From Candidatus Geothrix odensensis (GTDB taxonomy: Bacteria; Acidobacteriota; Holophagae; Holophagales; Holophagaceae): a stretch of DNA of 64,000 nt. A program made the translations under genes and the position numbers. The DNA is taken from the NCBI GenBank assembly GCA_016714685.1, contig JADKCH010000005.1:189833-253832 (forward strand), in the 5' to 3' direction. Positions 34,040 to 43,228 of this stretch are shown here, in pieces (position 1 is the first letter of the stretch; every line of letters starts with the position of its first letter). The notes below the pieces were generated by a model that was given only the letters and a program-made list of their open reading frames with translations, was not told the origin of the DNA and ran no database searches.

Positions 34040-34492
34040 CTACTCAGCAGCCGCGGCGGCGCTGACCTCGAGGTTGACCTTGGCGTGGACCCCGCTGTAG
34101 AGGCGGACATCGACCACGTAGGTGCCAGCGTCCTTGATGTGGGGCACGGTGATGTCGCGGCGGTCGAGCGTGAAGCCCTTGCCCTTGAAGAGCTCGGCCA
34201 CGTCGGCATTGGTGACGGAACCGAAGAGGTGGCCATTTTCGCCGGCCTTCTTGGCCACGGCGAGGCTGATGGCTTCCAGCTTCTCGGCCAGGCTCTTGGC
34301 GTCGGCCAGTTCCTTGGCGCGGAGCTTCTCGGCGCGGACCTTCTCGAGCTCGATCTGGCGCTTGTTGCCGGCGGTGACGGGCAGGGCCAGCTTGCGCGGC
34401 AGCAGGAAGTTGCGGGCATAGCCGTCCTTGACGTTCACGACATCGCCGCGGACGCCCAGATGAGGGACGTTTTCGATCAGAAGGATTTCCAT
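34040..34492 (-). CDS. rplI: 50S ribosomal protein L9
   Basis: 150 residues. N-terminal RNA-binding domain 'MEILLIENVPHLGVRGDVV' and 'VKDGYARNFLLPRKLA' is diagnostic; a long central helix and the C-terminal 'LFGSVTNADVAEL' domain follow. The usual partners rpsF and rpsR are not adjacent: upstream is a divergent PilZ gene and downstream is HU. The 209-base gap to the PilZ gene holds a GACGGCG/CGCCGTC hairpin (about 34563-34581) but no gene. Confidence 0.96.
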   Translation of the reverse strand: MEILLIENVPHLGVRGDVVNVKDGYARNFLLPRKLALPVTAGNKRQIELEKVRAEKLRAKELADAKSLAEKLEAISLAVAKKAGENGHLFGSVTNADVAELFKGKGFTLDRRDITVPHIKDAGTYVVDVRLYSGVHAKVNLEVSAAAAAE

Positions 34493-34701
34493 GGGGTCTC
34501 CCAGGAGAGGATTGAGTTGGGCACGGCCAGCGCAGGAAGCTCGCGTTGTCCCCGCTTGGGTGAGACGGCGTCATGCGCCGTCAGGGCCGGGCTCTTGGGA
34601 ACCCGCCCTGTCCCCCGGTGGGTTCAGGCCGATCAGAAAATCCAGTTTATCCTGGGATCAGACGATACCCAAGCAAGGATTTCCCGTTCCCTGGAGCCCA
34701 G

Positions 34702-35082
34702 ATGAGCACCTACGCCGATCGACGCGACACGCGACGCATCATCGTCGGCCCGGAGTTCAGCATCTCCTTCCTGCTGAAGGGACATGCCTACCAGGACGTG
34801 CGCATCACCAACCTGAGCCCTGGGGGCTGCTTCGCCCTGGTGGGCGCCCGGGATGCCCGCCTCTTCGAGCGGGGCGCGGTCCTGGAAAACCTGGTGCTGC
34901 TGCACCCGGAGCTGCCCAAGGCCCCCATCATCGCGGCCGTGTCCTATGTCCTCGGTGGCCGGTCGGCCTCCGACGCCATGGAGATGGTCGGCATCGGCGT
35001 CCAGTTCCTGGGGGTCGACGATGGCGCCCAGGCGGCCCTGAACGTGTGGGTGGATGCCGCCACGGCCTCCCAGAACGGGTAG
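34702..35082 (+). CDS. PilZ domain protein
   Basis: 126 residues, essentially one PilZ domain. The c-di-GMP binding motif RxxxR appears as 'DRRDTRR' near residue 7-12 and D/NxSxxG as 'ITNLSPGGCF' near 36-45. Likely a small c-di-GMP receptor acting on motility, polysaccharide or another effector. ATG at 34702 with GGAG 7 bases upstream. Confidence 0.85.
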   Translation: MSTYADRRDTRRIIVGPEFSISFLLKGHAYQDVRITNLSPGGCFALVGARDARLFERGAVLENLVLLHPELPKAPIIAAVSYVLGGRSASDAMEMVGIGVQFLGVDDGAQAALNVWVDAATASQNG

Positions 35083-35103
35083 GAGTGCTGTCCGCGGGTC
35101 GAC

Positions 35104-36231
35104 CTACTTCTTCCCGAAGAAGCCGAGGATGGCCGTGGCCACTTCCTCGCGCATGGCCTCGGTCATCTCGGGATAGACGGGAAGGCTGAGCACTTCCTTG
35201 GCCGCCAACTCGGATTCGGGCAGCTGGCCCGCCTTGTACCCGAGGTCCTTGAAGCAGGGCTGCTCGTGGAGGCAGATGGGGTAGTAGATGGCGCTGCCGA
35301 TGCCGCGCTCCTTCAGGTGGGCCTGCAGGGCATCCCGCTTGCCGCCCTTCACGCGGATGGTGAACTGGTTGTAGATGTGGCGGCCGTCGGGCACCACTTC
35401 CAGGGGCAGCACGGCCTCGTCGGCGGCCAGGCCCTTCATGCGCTCCAGGTACCAGGCGGCGTGCTTGCGGCGCCCCTCATGCCAGCCGTCCAGCATGGGC
35501 AGCTTGGCACGCAGCACCAGGGCCTGGAACTCGTCCATTCGTCCGTTCATGCCCACCTCGTGGTGCATGTAGACAGGCTCCATGCCATGCACGCGGATGC
35601 GGCGCACCCGGGCCGCCAGCGCCGCGTCATCGCGGATGGCGGTCATGCCCGCGTCGCCGAAGGCGCCGAGGTTCTTGGTGGGATAGAAGCTGTAGGCGGT
35701 CATGTCGCCGAACTGGCCGGCGGACTTGCCCCAGCCTTTGGCGCCCAGGCTCTGGCAGGCATCCTCGACCACCGGTAGGCCGTGCTTGGCGGCCACGGCC
35801 ATGATGCTGGGCATGTCCGCCAGCTGGCCGAAGAGGTGCACGGGCATGATGGCCTTGGTGCGGGGCGTGATGGCGGCTTCCACCAGGGCGCCGGTGGCGT
35901 TGAAGGTGGCGGGCTCCAGGTCGATGAAGACCGGCTTGGCGCCCAGCCGCGACACCACGCCCGCCGTGGCGAAGAACGTGAAGCTGGGGACGATGACCTC
36001 GTCGCCGTGGCCGATGCCCAGGCCCATGAGGGCCGCCAGCTGCGCGTCGGTGCCGCTGGACATGGCCACGGCATGGGCGGCGCCGGCGTAGGCGGAAATC
36101 TCCGCCTCGAGGCCCTTCACGTTCTCGCCCAGGATGAAGGCCGAGCGGTCGATGAGGCCCGAAAGGCCTTCCAGGACCTTGGCCTTGACGGCGGCATTCT
36201 GGGGGGCGAGCTCAAGCATCGGGACAGGCAT
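35104..36231 (-). CDS. DegT/DnrJ/EryC1/StrS-family sugar aminotransferase
   Basis: 375 residues. PLP aminotransferase acting on nucleotide-linked keto-sugars to make amino-sugars for surface polysaccharide. Motifs: 'AVAMSSGTDAQLAALMGLGI' near 50, 'GDEVIVPSFTFFATAGVV', 'LPVVEDACQSLGAKGWGKSA' near 155, PLP Lys in 'YSFYPTKNLGAFGDAG' near 182, 'RVHGMEPVYMHHEVGMNGRMDE' region near 215. ATG at 36231 with GGAGG five bases before. No other sugar-pathway genes are adjacent. Confidence 0.9.
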   Translation of the reverse strand: MPVPMLELAPQNAAVKAKVLEGLSGLIDRSAFILGENVKGLEAEISAYAGAAHAVAMSSGTDAQLAALMGLGIGHGDEVIVPSFTFFATAGVVSRLGAKPVFIDLEPATFNATGALVEAAITPRTKAIMPVHLFGQLADMPSIMAVAAKHGLPVVEDACQSLGAKGWGKSAGQFGDMTAYSFYPTKNLGAFGDAGMTAIRDDAALAARVRRIRVHGMEPVYMHHEVGMNGRMDEFQALVLRAKLPMLDGWHEGRRKHAAWYLERMKGLAADEAVLPLEVVPDGRHIYNQFTIRVKGGKRDALQAHLKERGIGSAIYYPICLHEQPCFKDLGYKAGQLPESELAAKEVLSLPVYPEMTEAMREEVATAILGFFGKK

Positions 36232-36322
36232 GGGAGCCTCCAAATTCGGTCAGACAGTATGGCAGCGGGTCAATCGGGATGCAGTCAAATCGGCGAAGCG
36301 GGCATCAGGGCGAAGGCGATTC

Positions 36323-36393
36323 ACCACGAAGACAGGAAAACCACGAGAACCGATTTTGTGATGTCATCTTCGTGGTCTTTCCGTCTTCGTGGT
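36323..36393. repeat. long imperfect inverted repeat with ACCACGAAGAC units
   Basis: Arms at 36323-36348 and 36367-36393 consist of repeated ACCACGAAGAC-type words facing each other, able to form a stem of about 25 bp with a few mismatches. It lies between the DegT gene and the stop of lysS, both leftward, and may terminate lysS. Words of this kind occur as dispersed intergenic repeats in several bacterial phyla; only one copy is in this window. No gene lies in 36232-36399. Confidence 0.65.
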
Positions 36394-36399
36394 TAAAGG

Positions 36400-37911
36400 T
36401 CATTCCTGTTCTTCAGACTCATGAGGCTTCAGCGGGCGCATGAGGGGGAAGAGGATGACGTCGCGGATGCTGGCGCTGTCGGTGAGCAGCATGACCAGGC
36501 GGTCGATGCCGATGCCTTCTCCGCCGCAGGGCGGAAAGCCGTGCTCCAGGCTGGTGATGAAGTCCTGGTCCAGCAGCATGGCCTCGTCGTTGCCCGCCTC
36601 GCGCTCATCCATCTGGGCCTGGAAGCGGCCCATCTGGTCGATGGGATCGTTCAACTCTGAATAGGCGTTAGCGAGCTCCATGCCGCCGATGAACAGCTCG
36701 AAGCGGTCCACGAAGCGGTCGTCGCCCTCCAGTGTCTTGGTGAGGGGCGACAGCTCGATGGGGTAGTCCGTGATGAAGGTGGGCTGGATGAGCTGCTTCT
36801 CGGCGTGGTGCTCAAAGAGGTCGCCCAGCAGCGTACCAACCGTCTTCTTGTCCGCGTCCTCGATGTGCGCGGCCTTCGCCAGGGTCCGCACGCTGTCGCC
36901 ATCCTCCAGGAGGTGGCGGTCGATGCCGCCGAATTCGGCGATGGCGTCCTTCATGGTCAGGCGGCGGAAGGGCGCCGCATAGGAGATCAGCTGCTCGCCC
37001 CAGGGCAGGGATTCCGAGCCCACCACGGTCCGGGCCACATTGGAGATCAGGCCCTCCGTCAGCGCCATCATGTCCCGCAGGTCCTGGCCGGCCGCGTAGA
37101 ACTCCATCATGGTGAACTCGGGGTTGTGACGAACGCTGAGTCCTTCGTTGCGGAAGTTCCGGTTGATCTCGAAGACCTTCTCGAAGCCGCCCACGATCAG
37201 CCGCTTGAGGTAGAGCTCCGGCGCGATGCGGAGGTAGAGGGCCATGTCCAGGGCATTGTGGTGGGTGATGAAGGGGCGGGCCGTGGCGCCGCCCGGAATG
37301 GGCTGCATCATCGGGGTCTCCACCTCGAGGTAGCCCTCCTCCTCCATGAAGCGGCGCACGGCGCTGACGATGCGTGATCGGGCCTGGAAGGTCTTCAGCA
37401 CATCGGCGTTCGAGATGAGATCCAGGTACCGTTGGCGGTAGCGCTGCTCCTTGTCCTGGAGGCCGTGCCACTTCTCGGGCAGCGGCAGCAGGGCCTTGCT
37501 GAGGAACTGGATCTCCTTCACCCGAACGCTCAGCTCGCCGGTCTTGGTGCGCATGAGCGGGCCCGTGAGGCTGATGAAATCGCCCATGTCGAGGAGCTTG
37601 ATGGTCTCCCAGCTGGTCTCGGTCAGGTCGTTCATGCGGAAGAAGCCCTGGATCTTCTCGCCATTCTCGGTGAGATGGGCGAACACGCTCTTGCCCATCT
37701 CCCGGATGGTGAGCACCCGCCCCATGACCGACACGGTGAGCCCGAGGCCCTCCAGCTTCTCGTTGGTCCAGGTCTCGGCATCGGCATAGGCCGCCGCCAG
37801 CTCGGCGATGCCGTGGGTGCGCTGTGCCTTGCGGGGCCAGGGCTCCACACCAAGGGCCTTCAGCTTCGCCAGCTTCTCGAGGCGCACATCGCGGTACTGG
37901 TTGGGCTGCAT
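36400..37911 (-). CDS. lysS: lysyl-tRNA synthetase (class II)
   Basis: 503 residues. Charges tRNA-Lys. N-terminal OB-fold anticodon-binding domain ('VSVMGRVLTIREMGKSVFAH'), class II motif 1 near 'FMEEEGYLEVETPMM', motif 2 'FEINRNFRNEGLSVRHNPEFT' divided near 255, motif 3 'GGEGIGIDRLVMLLTDS' near 470. ATG at 37911 with GGAG five bases upstream. Confidence 0.97.
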   Translation of the reverse strand: MQPNQYRDVRLEKLAKLKALGVEPWPRKAQRTHGIAELAAAYADAETWTNEKLEGLGLTVSVMGRVLTIREMGKSVFAHLTENGEKIQGFFRMNDLTETSWETIKLLDMGDFISLTGPLMRTKTGELSVRVKEIQFLSKALLPLPEKWHGLQDKEQRYRQRYLDLISNADVLKTFQARSRIVSAVRRFMEEEGYLEVETPMMQPIPGGATARPFITHHNALDMALYLRIAPELYLKRLIVGGFEKVFEINRNFRNEGLSVRHNPEFTMMEFYAAGQDLRDMMALTEGLISNVARTVVGSESLPWGEQLISYAAPFRRLTMKDAIAEFGGIDRHLLEDGDSVRTLAKAAHIEDADKKTVGTLLGDLFEHHAEKQLIQPTFITDYPIELSPLTKTLEGDDRFVDRFELFIGGMELANAYSELNDPIDQMGRFQAQMDEREAGNDEAMLLDQDFITSLEHGFPPCGGEGIGIDRLVMLLTDSASIRDVILFPLMRPLKPHESEEQE

Positions 37912-37948
37912 GGAGACTCCGGCACGAACCGTGTAGTGTACCGGACGA

Positions 37949-38950
37949 TCAACGCTCACCAAAACGGTAGGCCACGAAGCCCGTCAGGTCCGGTGCCGTG
38001 AAGGTGCCCGCCTCCTCGCTGAAGCCGAAGCGCCACTGGGGCAGCCGTGCGTGGCGGAGGGTCCAGTGCTGCTGCCAGCCGGCGCGATCGAGGCGGGACA
38101 ACCCAGTGCGGTAGGGACTCCCGGTGTAGCCGAGGCTGACCTCGATCCCCAGTCCGGAGATCAGGCCCGCCCCCCGGCCGACCCAGCCCAGACTGCCCCA
38201 GGCCCGGCTGAAGGAGGTCTGGTCCATGACGCTGCGCAGCGGGCTGTGCTTCGGAAGGCCCAGCCACACCCGCTCCACCTGCCCGGAGAACCGCCAATGC
38301 CCGAACCGACGCCACAAGGCGGCTCCCGCCAGGCCATCGGTGCCCCCGCTGCCGGAGAAATCAGACTGCCGTCCCGTAGGCAACTGGACTGAGACCCCGA
38401 CCCTTCCACCGGCATCAGCCGTACCGAAGGGCCGAATCCAGGCGATGTCCAGATCCATGAGCGCCCAGCCGGGGCGGCTGAGGTCCCCGATGACCCGGCC
38501 ATCCCGCTCCAGGTGGTAGACGAGCCGGTTCTTCGGCGCATCCTCCCGGCCTCCCTGGGGCATGTTGAACAGCTGGTGCCAGTTCCAGATGGCCTGATCG
38601 GCGATGCCGCCAGAGCGGTGGGCCACCCGGGCCCGCAGATTGAACCGGGAGGAGCCGGCCTTCAAGGCCCAGTCTCCAGTCAACTGCCAGGCCTCGCCAT
38701 CCAGCCGGGCGAAAGAGCGACCATCGGCACTCCGCTCCAGATCAGGTCGGAGCATCTGGCTCGTGGATTCCAGCGCCACCTCGGGGACACCCTCAGGCAG
38801 GGGCTCGGGAAAACCTTCGAACCAGGCCAGGCGGTTGGAACGGGGGGTCTCCTGGGCGCTGAGCCCAATGGTTGCCATCCCCAAGATCATGCCGACCAGG
38901 AGACCTGCGGCCCCTTTAAGGACCCGCAAGGATAGATTGACCAAGGTCAC
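37949..38950 (-). CDS. DUF3187-like secreted/outer-membrane protein
   Basis: 333 residues from a GTG at 38950 with AGGA six bases upstream. Signal peptide near 'LLVGMILGMATIGLSAQ'. The rest is rich in aromatic, alternating beta-strand segments ('RFNLRARVAHRSGG', 'WRFSGQVERVWLGLP', 'GFVAYRFGER' with a terminal aromatic-x-x-x pattern), suggesting an outer-membrane barrel. 'GRVGVSVQLPTGRQSDFSGSG' resembles DUF3187 proteins. Function unknown. It is 37 bases upstream of lysS. Confidence 0.7.
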   Translation of the reverse strand: MTLVNLSLRVLKGAAGLLVGMILGMATIGLSAQETPRSNRLAWFEGFPEPLPEGVPEVALESTSQMLRPDLERSADGRSFARLDGEAWQLTGDWALKAGSSRFNLRARVAHRSGGIADQAIWNWHQLFNMPQGGREDAPKNRLVYHLERDGRVIGDLSRPGWALMDLDIAWIRPFGTADAGGRVGVSVQLPTGRQSDFSGSGGTDGLAGAALWRRFGHWRFSGQVERVWLGLPKHSPLRSVMDQTSFSRAWGSLGWVGRGAGLISGLGIEVSLGYTGSPYRTGLSRLDRAGWQQHWTLRHARLPQWRFGFSEEAGTFTAPDLTGFVAYRFGER

Positions 38951-39122
38951 GGAACATCCTTTGCTCAATGGTAATACTCTGCCCTGACGCCCCCCCGGAA
39001 CGGCCAGTTCGATTTTCAAACTTTCATAAATGATTGACACATCGTTAAAAGGGCGTCCCGGTTCTCCTCCACCCTCCCCGCGCACCTCATCCTTCCCCTC
39101 CCTTTTCTACAGGAGCCGCCCC

Positions 39123-40430
39123 ATGACCACCCTCAAAACCCGTCTCAAGGAAAAGATCGAGGAGCATCGACCCCGCACCACCCGGCTCCTGAAGGAGTTC
39201 GGCAAGGTCGTCATCGACGAGGTCACCATCGACCAGTGCATCGGCGGTGCCCGGGACATCAAGTGCCTGGTGACCGACCTCTCCTACCTGGACTCCCAGG
39301 AAGGCATCCGGTTCCGCGGCAAGAACATCCCCGAGACTTTCGCTGCGCTGCCCAAGCTGCCGGGCGCCGAGTACCCGACCGTGGAGTCCTTCTGGTTCTT
39401 CATGCTCACTGGCGAGATCCCCACCGCGGCCGAAGCCGAGGAAGTGCACCAGGATTTCAAGTCCCGCGCCAAGGTGCCCGCCTACGTCTTCGACGTGCTG
39501 CGCGCCCTGCCCAAGGACAGCCACCCCATGGTGATGCTCTCCACGGCCGTGCTCGCCATGCAGAAGGAGAGCAAGTTCAACAGCCTCTATCACAGCCTCA
39601 AGAAGAACGACTACTGGGACTCGATGTACGAGGATGCCTGCGACCTGCTGGCCAAGCTCCCGGAGATCGCCGCCTTCATCTATCGATACAAGTACAAGAA
39701 CGGGGACATCATCCCCGGCAACTACGACTTGGACTTCGGTGCCAACTTCGCCCACATGATGGGCATCGCCAAGCCCTATGACGATGTGTCCCGCATGTAC
39801 TTCATCCTCCACAGCGATCACGAGAGCGGCAATGTCAGCGCCCACACCACCCACCTGGTGGCTTCCGCGCTGTCCGATGCCTACTACTCCTTCAGTGCCG
39901 GTCTCAACGGCCTGGCCGGCCCCCTCCACGGCCTGGCCAACCAGGAAGTGCTGGACTGGATCAAGGACTTCCAGAAGAAGCTCGCTGGCGCCGAACCCAC
40001 CGAGGAGAACGTCAAGCAGGCCCTCTGGGACACGCTCAATTCCGGCCACGTCATCCCCGGCTACGGCCACGCCGTGCTGCGGAAGACCGACCCCCGCTAC
40101 ACCGCCCAGATGGAGTTCTGCCAGAAGCACCTGCCCAATGACCCGCTCTTCAAGCTGGTCAACATGATCTACCGCGTGGCCCCGGGCGTGCTCACCGAGC
40201 AGGGCAAGACCAAGAACCCCTGGCCCAACGTGGATGCCCAGAGCGGCGTCATCCAGTGGTACTACGGCCTCACCGACTACGACTTCTACACCGTGCTCTT
40301 CGGCGTGGGCCGTGCCATCGGCGTGCTGGCCAACATCACCTGGGATCGCGCCCTCGGATACGCCCTGGAGCGCCCCAAGTCCGTCACCACGGCGATGCTC
40401 GAGGAGTGGGCCACCAAGGGCGGTAGGTAG
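39123..40430 (+). CDS. gltA: citrate synthase, eukaryote-like type
   Basis: 435 residues. Condenses acetyl-CoA and oxaloacetate. Residues 'HESGNVSAHTTHLVASALSD' near 237 and 'GLAGPLHGLANQEVL' near 263, 'GHVIPGYGHAVLRKTDPR' near 305 with catalytic His, and 'FGVGRAIGVLANITWDRALG' near 396 with Asp region match mitochondrial citrate synthases much better than E. coli GltA, including the N-terminal 'TTLKTRLKEKIEEHR'. Similar eukaryote-like enzymes are known from Geobacter. The gene converges with the ATP-citrate-lyase-like genes. Confidence 0.93.
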   Translation: MTTLKTRLKEKIEEHRPRTTRLLKEFGKVVIDEVTIDQCIGGARDIKCLVTDLSYLDSQEGIRFRGKNIPETFAALPKLPGAEYPTVESFWFFMLTGEIPTAAEAEEVHQDFKSRAKVPAYVFDVLRALPKDSHPMVMLSTAVLAMQKESKFNSLYHSLKKNDYWDSMYEDACDLLAKLPEIAAFIYRYKYKNGDIIPGNYDLDFGANFAHMMGIAKPYDDVSRMYFILHSDHESGNVSAHTTHLVASALSDAYYSFSAGLNGLAGPLHGLANQEVLDWIKDFQKKLAGAEPTEENVKQALWDTLNSGHVIPGYGHAVLRKTDPRYTAQMEFCQKHLPNDPLFKLVNMIYRVAPGVLTEQGKTKNPWPNVDAQSGVIQWYYGLTDYDFYTVLFGVGRAIGVLANITWDRALGYALERPKSVTTAMLEEWATKGGR

Positions 40431-40442
40431 GCGATTTTTCCA

Positions 40443-40480
40443 CGGAAAAGGGGCGGGCCGCCTGGCCCGCCCCTTTTCCG
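40443..40480. terminator. bidirectional terminator between citrate synthase and citrate lyase genes
   Basis: 17-bp perfect stem CGGAAAAGGGGCGGGCC with loop GCCT and T4/A4 within the arms, 12 bases after the citrate synthase stop and 12 bases before the convergent gene's stop. Serves both transcripts. Confidence 0.88.
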
Positions 40481-40492
40481 TACCCAACCAAG

Positions 40493-43219
40493 CTAGAGGA
40501 CGTAGGTGAGGTCCCGCTCCGGCGTGCGGCAGTCCAGGTCCATCCCGCGGTCCCGATGATCCGCGATCTCGGCGGTAGCGCCAATGGTGCGGCCGAACAG
40601 GAAGAGGGTGAAGGCCAGCTCCTGGACCTGCCGGAGGCTGATCCGGCCAGCCTGGTAGTCCTTCCACACCAGCTTCAGCGTGATCACCGCCAGGACGGCA
40701 TCCACGTTCACGCAGAAGACATTCTTGGTCACGCCTTCCGCATAGAGTTCCTTCACGAGCAGTCGGTAGAACTCCCAGAAGGCGTTGTAGACGCCCTTCT
40801 CGGCCAGCATGCCCGAGACGAACTGTTCGCGGGGATCCACGTTGATCTTGTTGCCTCGGAAGACCGGGTGGTTGATGCAGGGGATGGGTTTCACTGCCAC
40901 ATCCTCCACTTCCTGGGCCTGCTTCTTGTAGGCGCCGTAGGCCCGGGCGGCCCGGTTGGCCATGCCCTTCAGATCGAGACCATGGGCCGGGTCGCCGGGA
41001 TCGGCCAGTTCCACGCCCCGGAACTGCTCCAGCAGGAACTCGATGGCCTCATAGCCGTTGCCGCCATGGGCGCGGCCCGTGTTCGCCAGGAAGCCTACGA
41101 AGGCCATGGAGATGTCATTGCGGGCGCTGACGCTCTCCTTCGCCCCCTTGGAGGAGAGGGTGCCGGGTCCATTGGTGAGGGTCAGCCCAAGTACCGTCTG
41201 GAATTCGAGCAACTCCAGGGGCGTCGGGACGTGCCCGAAGAGCACCTTGTACGCGTTCTCCGTGAAGCTGTGGTTGAGGTTGGACAGCTTCTGGTCCACC
41301 AGCTTCTTCCAGTGGGGGTTGTGTTCCCGGTTCACCACGGAGTACGCCACCACGCGGGCCATGAGGTAGAAGTAGGTGACCGCATCCTCCACGAGCTGGC
41401 GGCTGATGCGCTTCTCCAGCATGGGGTTCCACAGCACGCAGACGGCGATGGTCGCGAGCAGGAACTCGTAGGTATCCCGTATCTCCAGGCCGCGCTTCTC
41501 GGCCAGATCGATGATGTGCTGGCAGACCTTCAGGGCCACGCAGGACTTCCTGGACTTCTTGACCTCCTTGAACAGCAGCTCGGACACATCCGTCTTCCGC
41601 GAAGGCTCCGGCCTCAGCAGGTGCTTCTCCACGAAGGCGTCCAGCTCCGGAGGGAAGGTCTTCGTGTGCTCATTCAGACCGAACTCACGGATGAGGTCGA
41701 TGATGAACCGGGAGTGGTCCCGGGATTTCGCCAGCAGTTCCTTGTCGCCCACCAGGGCGATCTGCGAGGCCAGGCACGCGTTGGGAAGACACCCGTTGGC
41801 CCGCCCCACGTCGATGAGCTCCATGCGCCGCTCATCGATCTTCATGAACAGGTTCAGGATGAGGTTCAGCGTGGGGACATCCGCCTTCTCCGGCAGCACC
41901 TTGGCCAGCGAGAAGAAGAGGTTTTCCTCCAGCGTGTGCAGGGAGAGATCCAGCACCGTCTTCCCGTGCAGCTCCGCCACCTGCGTCTCCGGGCTCATCC
42001 GCGAGGCACCGGACTTGTCGGCCATGTTCTGCCGCAGGTAGTGGGCGCCGACCTGCTTGTTCACCTCGATGATCTGGTGGTCGTAGGGCGCCGGGGCCTG
42101 GCTGATCGGAAGGTCCAGGGAGGGAGGCAGCTTCACCAGGCTGTCCCCCAGCCACAGCTTCAGGGACAGATCGCCCGTGGTCGGGAAATCCGGCGCCTCG
42201 TCGATCTTCTCGTAGACAGCCCGCACGGCATCCGGGATGTACTGGATGCTGGAGACGCGCACGCCGCGCTTGCTGACCTGGCAGGTCTTCGGATCGAAGA
42301 CGTCCACCCCGAAGTACTCGTCGAACCAGCGCTCCTTGCTCTCGGCATCGTCGCCGCTGCCGGACAGCGCGCCCGCATGCCCGCAGGCGCGCGTGATGTT
42401 CTTCTTCCAGCGCCCAGTGACGCAGGCGATGATCGGCTTGGTGAAGCCGAAGGTGCGGTCCTTGATCCAGTCCAGGGCCATCTTCTCGTAGTAGCCGCCG
42501 GGCTCGACGTAGATCACCACGGCCTTGGTGCGGGGGTCGTTCTGCGCCGCGTAGAGGAACTCAGGCAGGGCGAAGTGGATGTAGACGTCCTTGCCGCTGG
42601 ACACCGCAGTGCTGATGCCGAAGCCCGCGGTGCGCAGGTATTCCGCCATGGTGGTGGTGAAGTTGCCGGAGTTGGAGTGGATGGCGATGGAGCCCTTCAC
42701 CAGCGTCTCGTCGGGGTGATCGCCACCCAGGCTGCCGCCGATGCGGACCCGATCCCAGGCGTTGGCCATGCCCAGGCAGTTGGCGCCGATGACGTCCACG
42801 CCGGCTTCCTGGCATAGGGCCCGGATGTTGCGGGAGTCGCGGGCCGGCACCTTCTCGGTGACGATCACGATGCGCTTGAGCGCCTCGTTGTGGGTCACCA
42901 GCTCCGACACGGCCTTGCACACGCCCTGGGGCGGAATGTAGACCACGCCCATGTCGAAGGCGATGCCCTTCTCCATGACCTCGCGGATGCTGCGGTAGAC
43001 GGGAATGCTGCCGATCTTCGTGTCCAGGCTGCCCCGGCGGCCGTACTGCACGCCGGCCACGATGTTGCCGCCGCTGTACTCGTGGGACACGGGCGTCACC
43101 TTGCGGCTTTCGCTGCCCAGGATGTTCATGACGCAGACGCGGTGCTCCCGTGTCACGAGCTCCTCGAGGGAGTGCAGCCCCACGTAGTAGGGGAAGGGCT
43201 TCGTCTTCAGTCGTCGCAT
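40493..43219 (-). CDS. ATP-citrate lyase-like large subunit (CoA-ligase plus citrate synthase-like domains)
   Basis: 908 residues. The N-terminal about 320 residues are the succinyl-CoA-synthetase-alpha-like part: 'VYIPPQGVCKAVSELVTHNE' near 92, 'IGANCLGMANAWDRVRIGG' near 145, 'SNSGNFTTTMAEYLRTAGFG', and the phospho-His motif 'RACGHAGALSGSGDDAESK' near 280. The C-terminal part is the citryl-CoA-lyase/citrate-synthase-like domain: 'GLTLTNGPGTLSSKGAKES', 'NTGRAHGGNGYEAIEF' near 690, 'NVFCVNVDAVLAVI', 'FLFGRTIGATAEIADHRDRG'. Known AclA proteins are about 610 residues; here about 300 extra residues lie between the two parts. The preceding gene encodes the ATP-grasp subunit. Cleaves citrate with CoA and ATP, or possibly runs in reverse. 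Confidence 0.82.
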   Translation of the reverse strand: MRRLKTKPFPYYVGLHSLEELVTREHRVCVMNILGSESRKVTPVSHEYSGGNIVAGVQYGRRGSLDTKIGSIPVYRSIREVMEKGIAFDMGVVYIPPQGVCKAVSELVTHNEALKRIVIVTEKVPARDSRNIRALCQEAGVDVIGANCLGMANAWDRVRIGGSLGGDHPDETLVKGSIAIHSNSGNFTTTMAEYLRTAGFGISTAVSSGKDVYIHFALPEFLYAAQNDPRTKAVVIYVEPGGYYEKMALDWIKDRTFGFTKPIIACVTGRWKKNITRACGHAGALSGSGDDAESKERWFDEYFGVDVFDPKTCQVSKRGVRVSSIQYIPDAVRAVYEKIDEAPDFPTTGDLSLKLWLGDSLVKLPPSLDLPISQAPAPYDHQIIEVNKQVGAHYLRQNMADKSGASRMSPETQVAELHGKTVLDLSLHTLEENLFFSLAKVLPEKADVPTLNLILNLFMKIDERRMELIDVGRANGCLPNACLASQIALVGDKELLAKSRDHSRFIIDLIREFGLNEHTKTFPPELDAFVEKHLLRPEPSRKTDVSELLFKEVKKSRKSCVALKVCQHIIDLAEKRGLEIRDTYEFLLATIAVCVLWNPMLEKRISRQLVEDAVTYFYLMARVVAYSVVNREHNPHWKKLVDQKLSNLNHSFTENAYKVLFGHVPTPLELLEFQTVLGLTLTNGPGTLSSKGAKESVSARNDISMAFVGFLANTGRAHGGNGYEAIEFLLEQFRGVELADPGDPAHGLDLKGMANRAARAYGAYKKQAQEVEDVAVKPIPCINHPVFRGNKINVDPREQFVSGMLAEKGVYNAFWEFYRLLVKELYAEGVTKNVFCVNVDAVLAVITLKLVWKDYQAGRISLRQVQELAFTLFLFGRTIGATAEIADHRDRGMDLDCRTPERDLTYVL

Positions 43220-43228
43220 GGCTATCTC

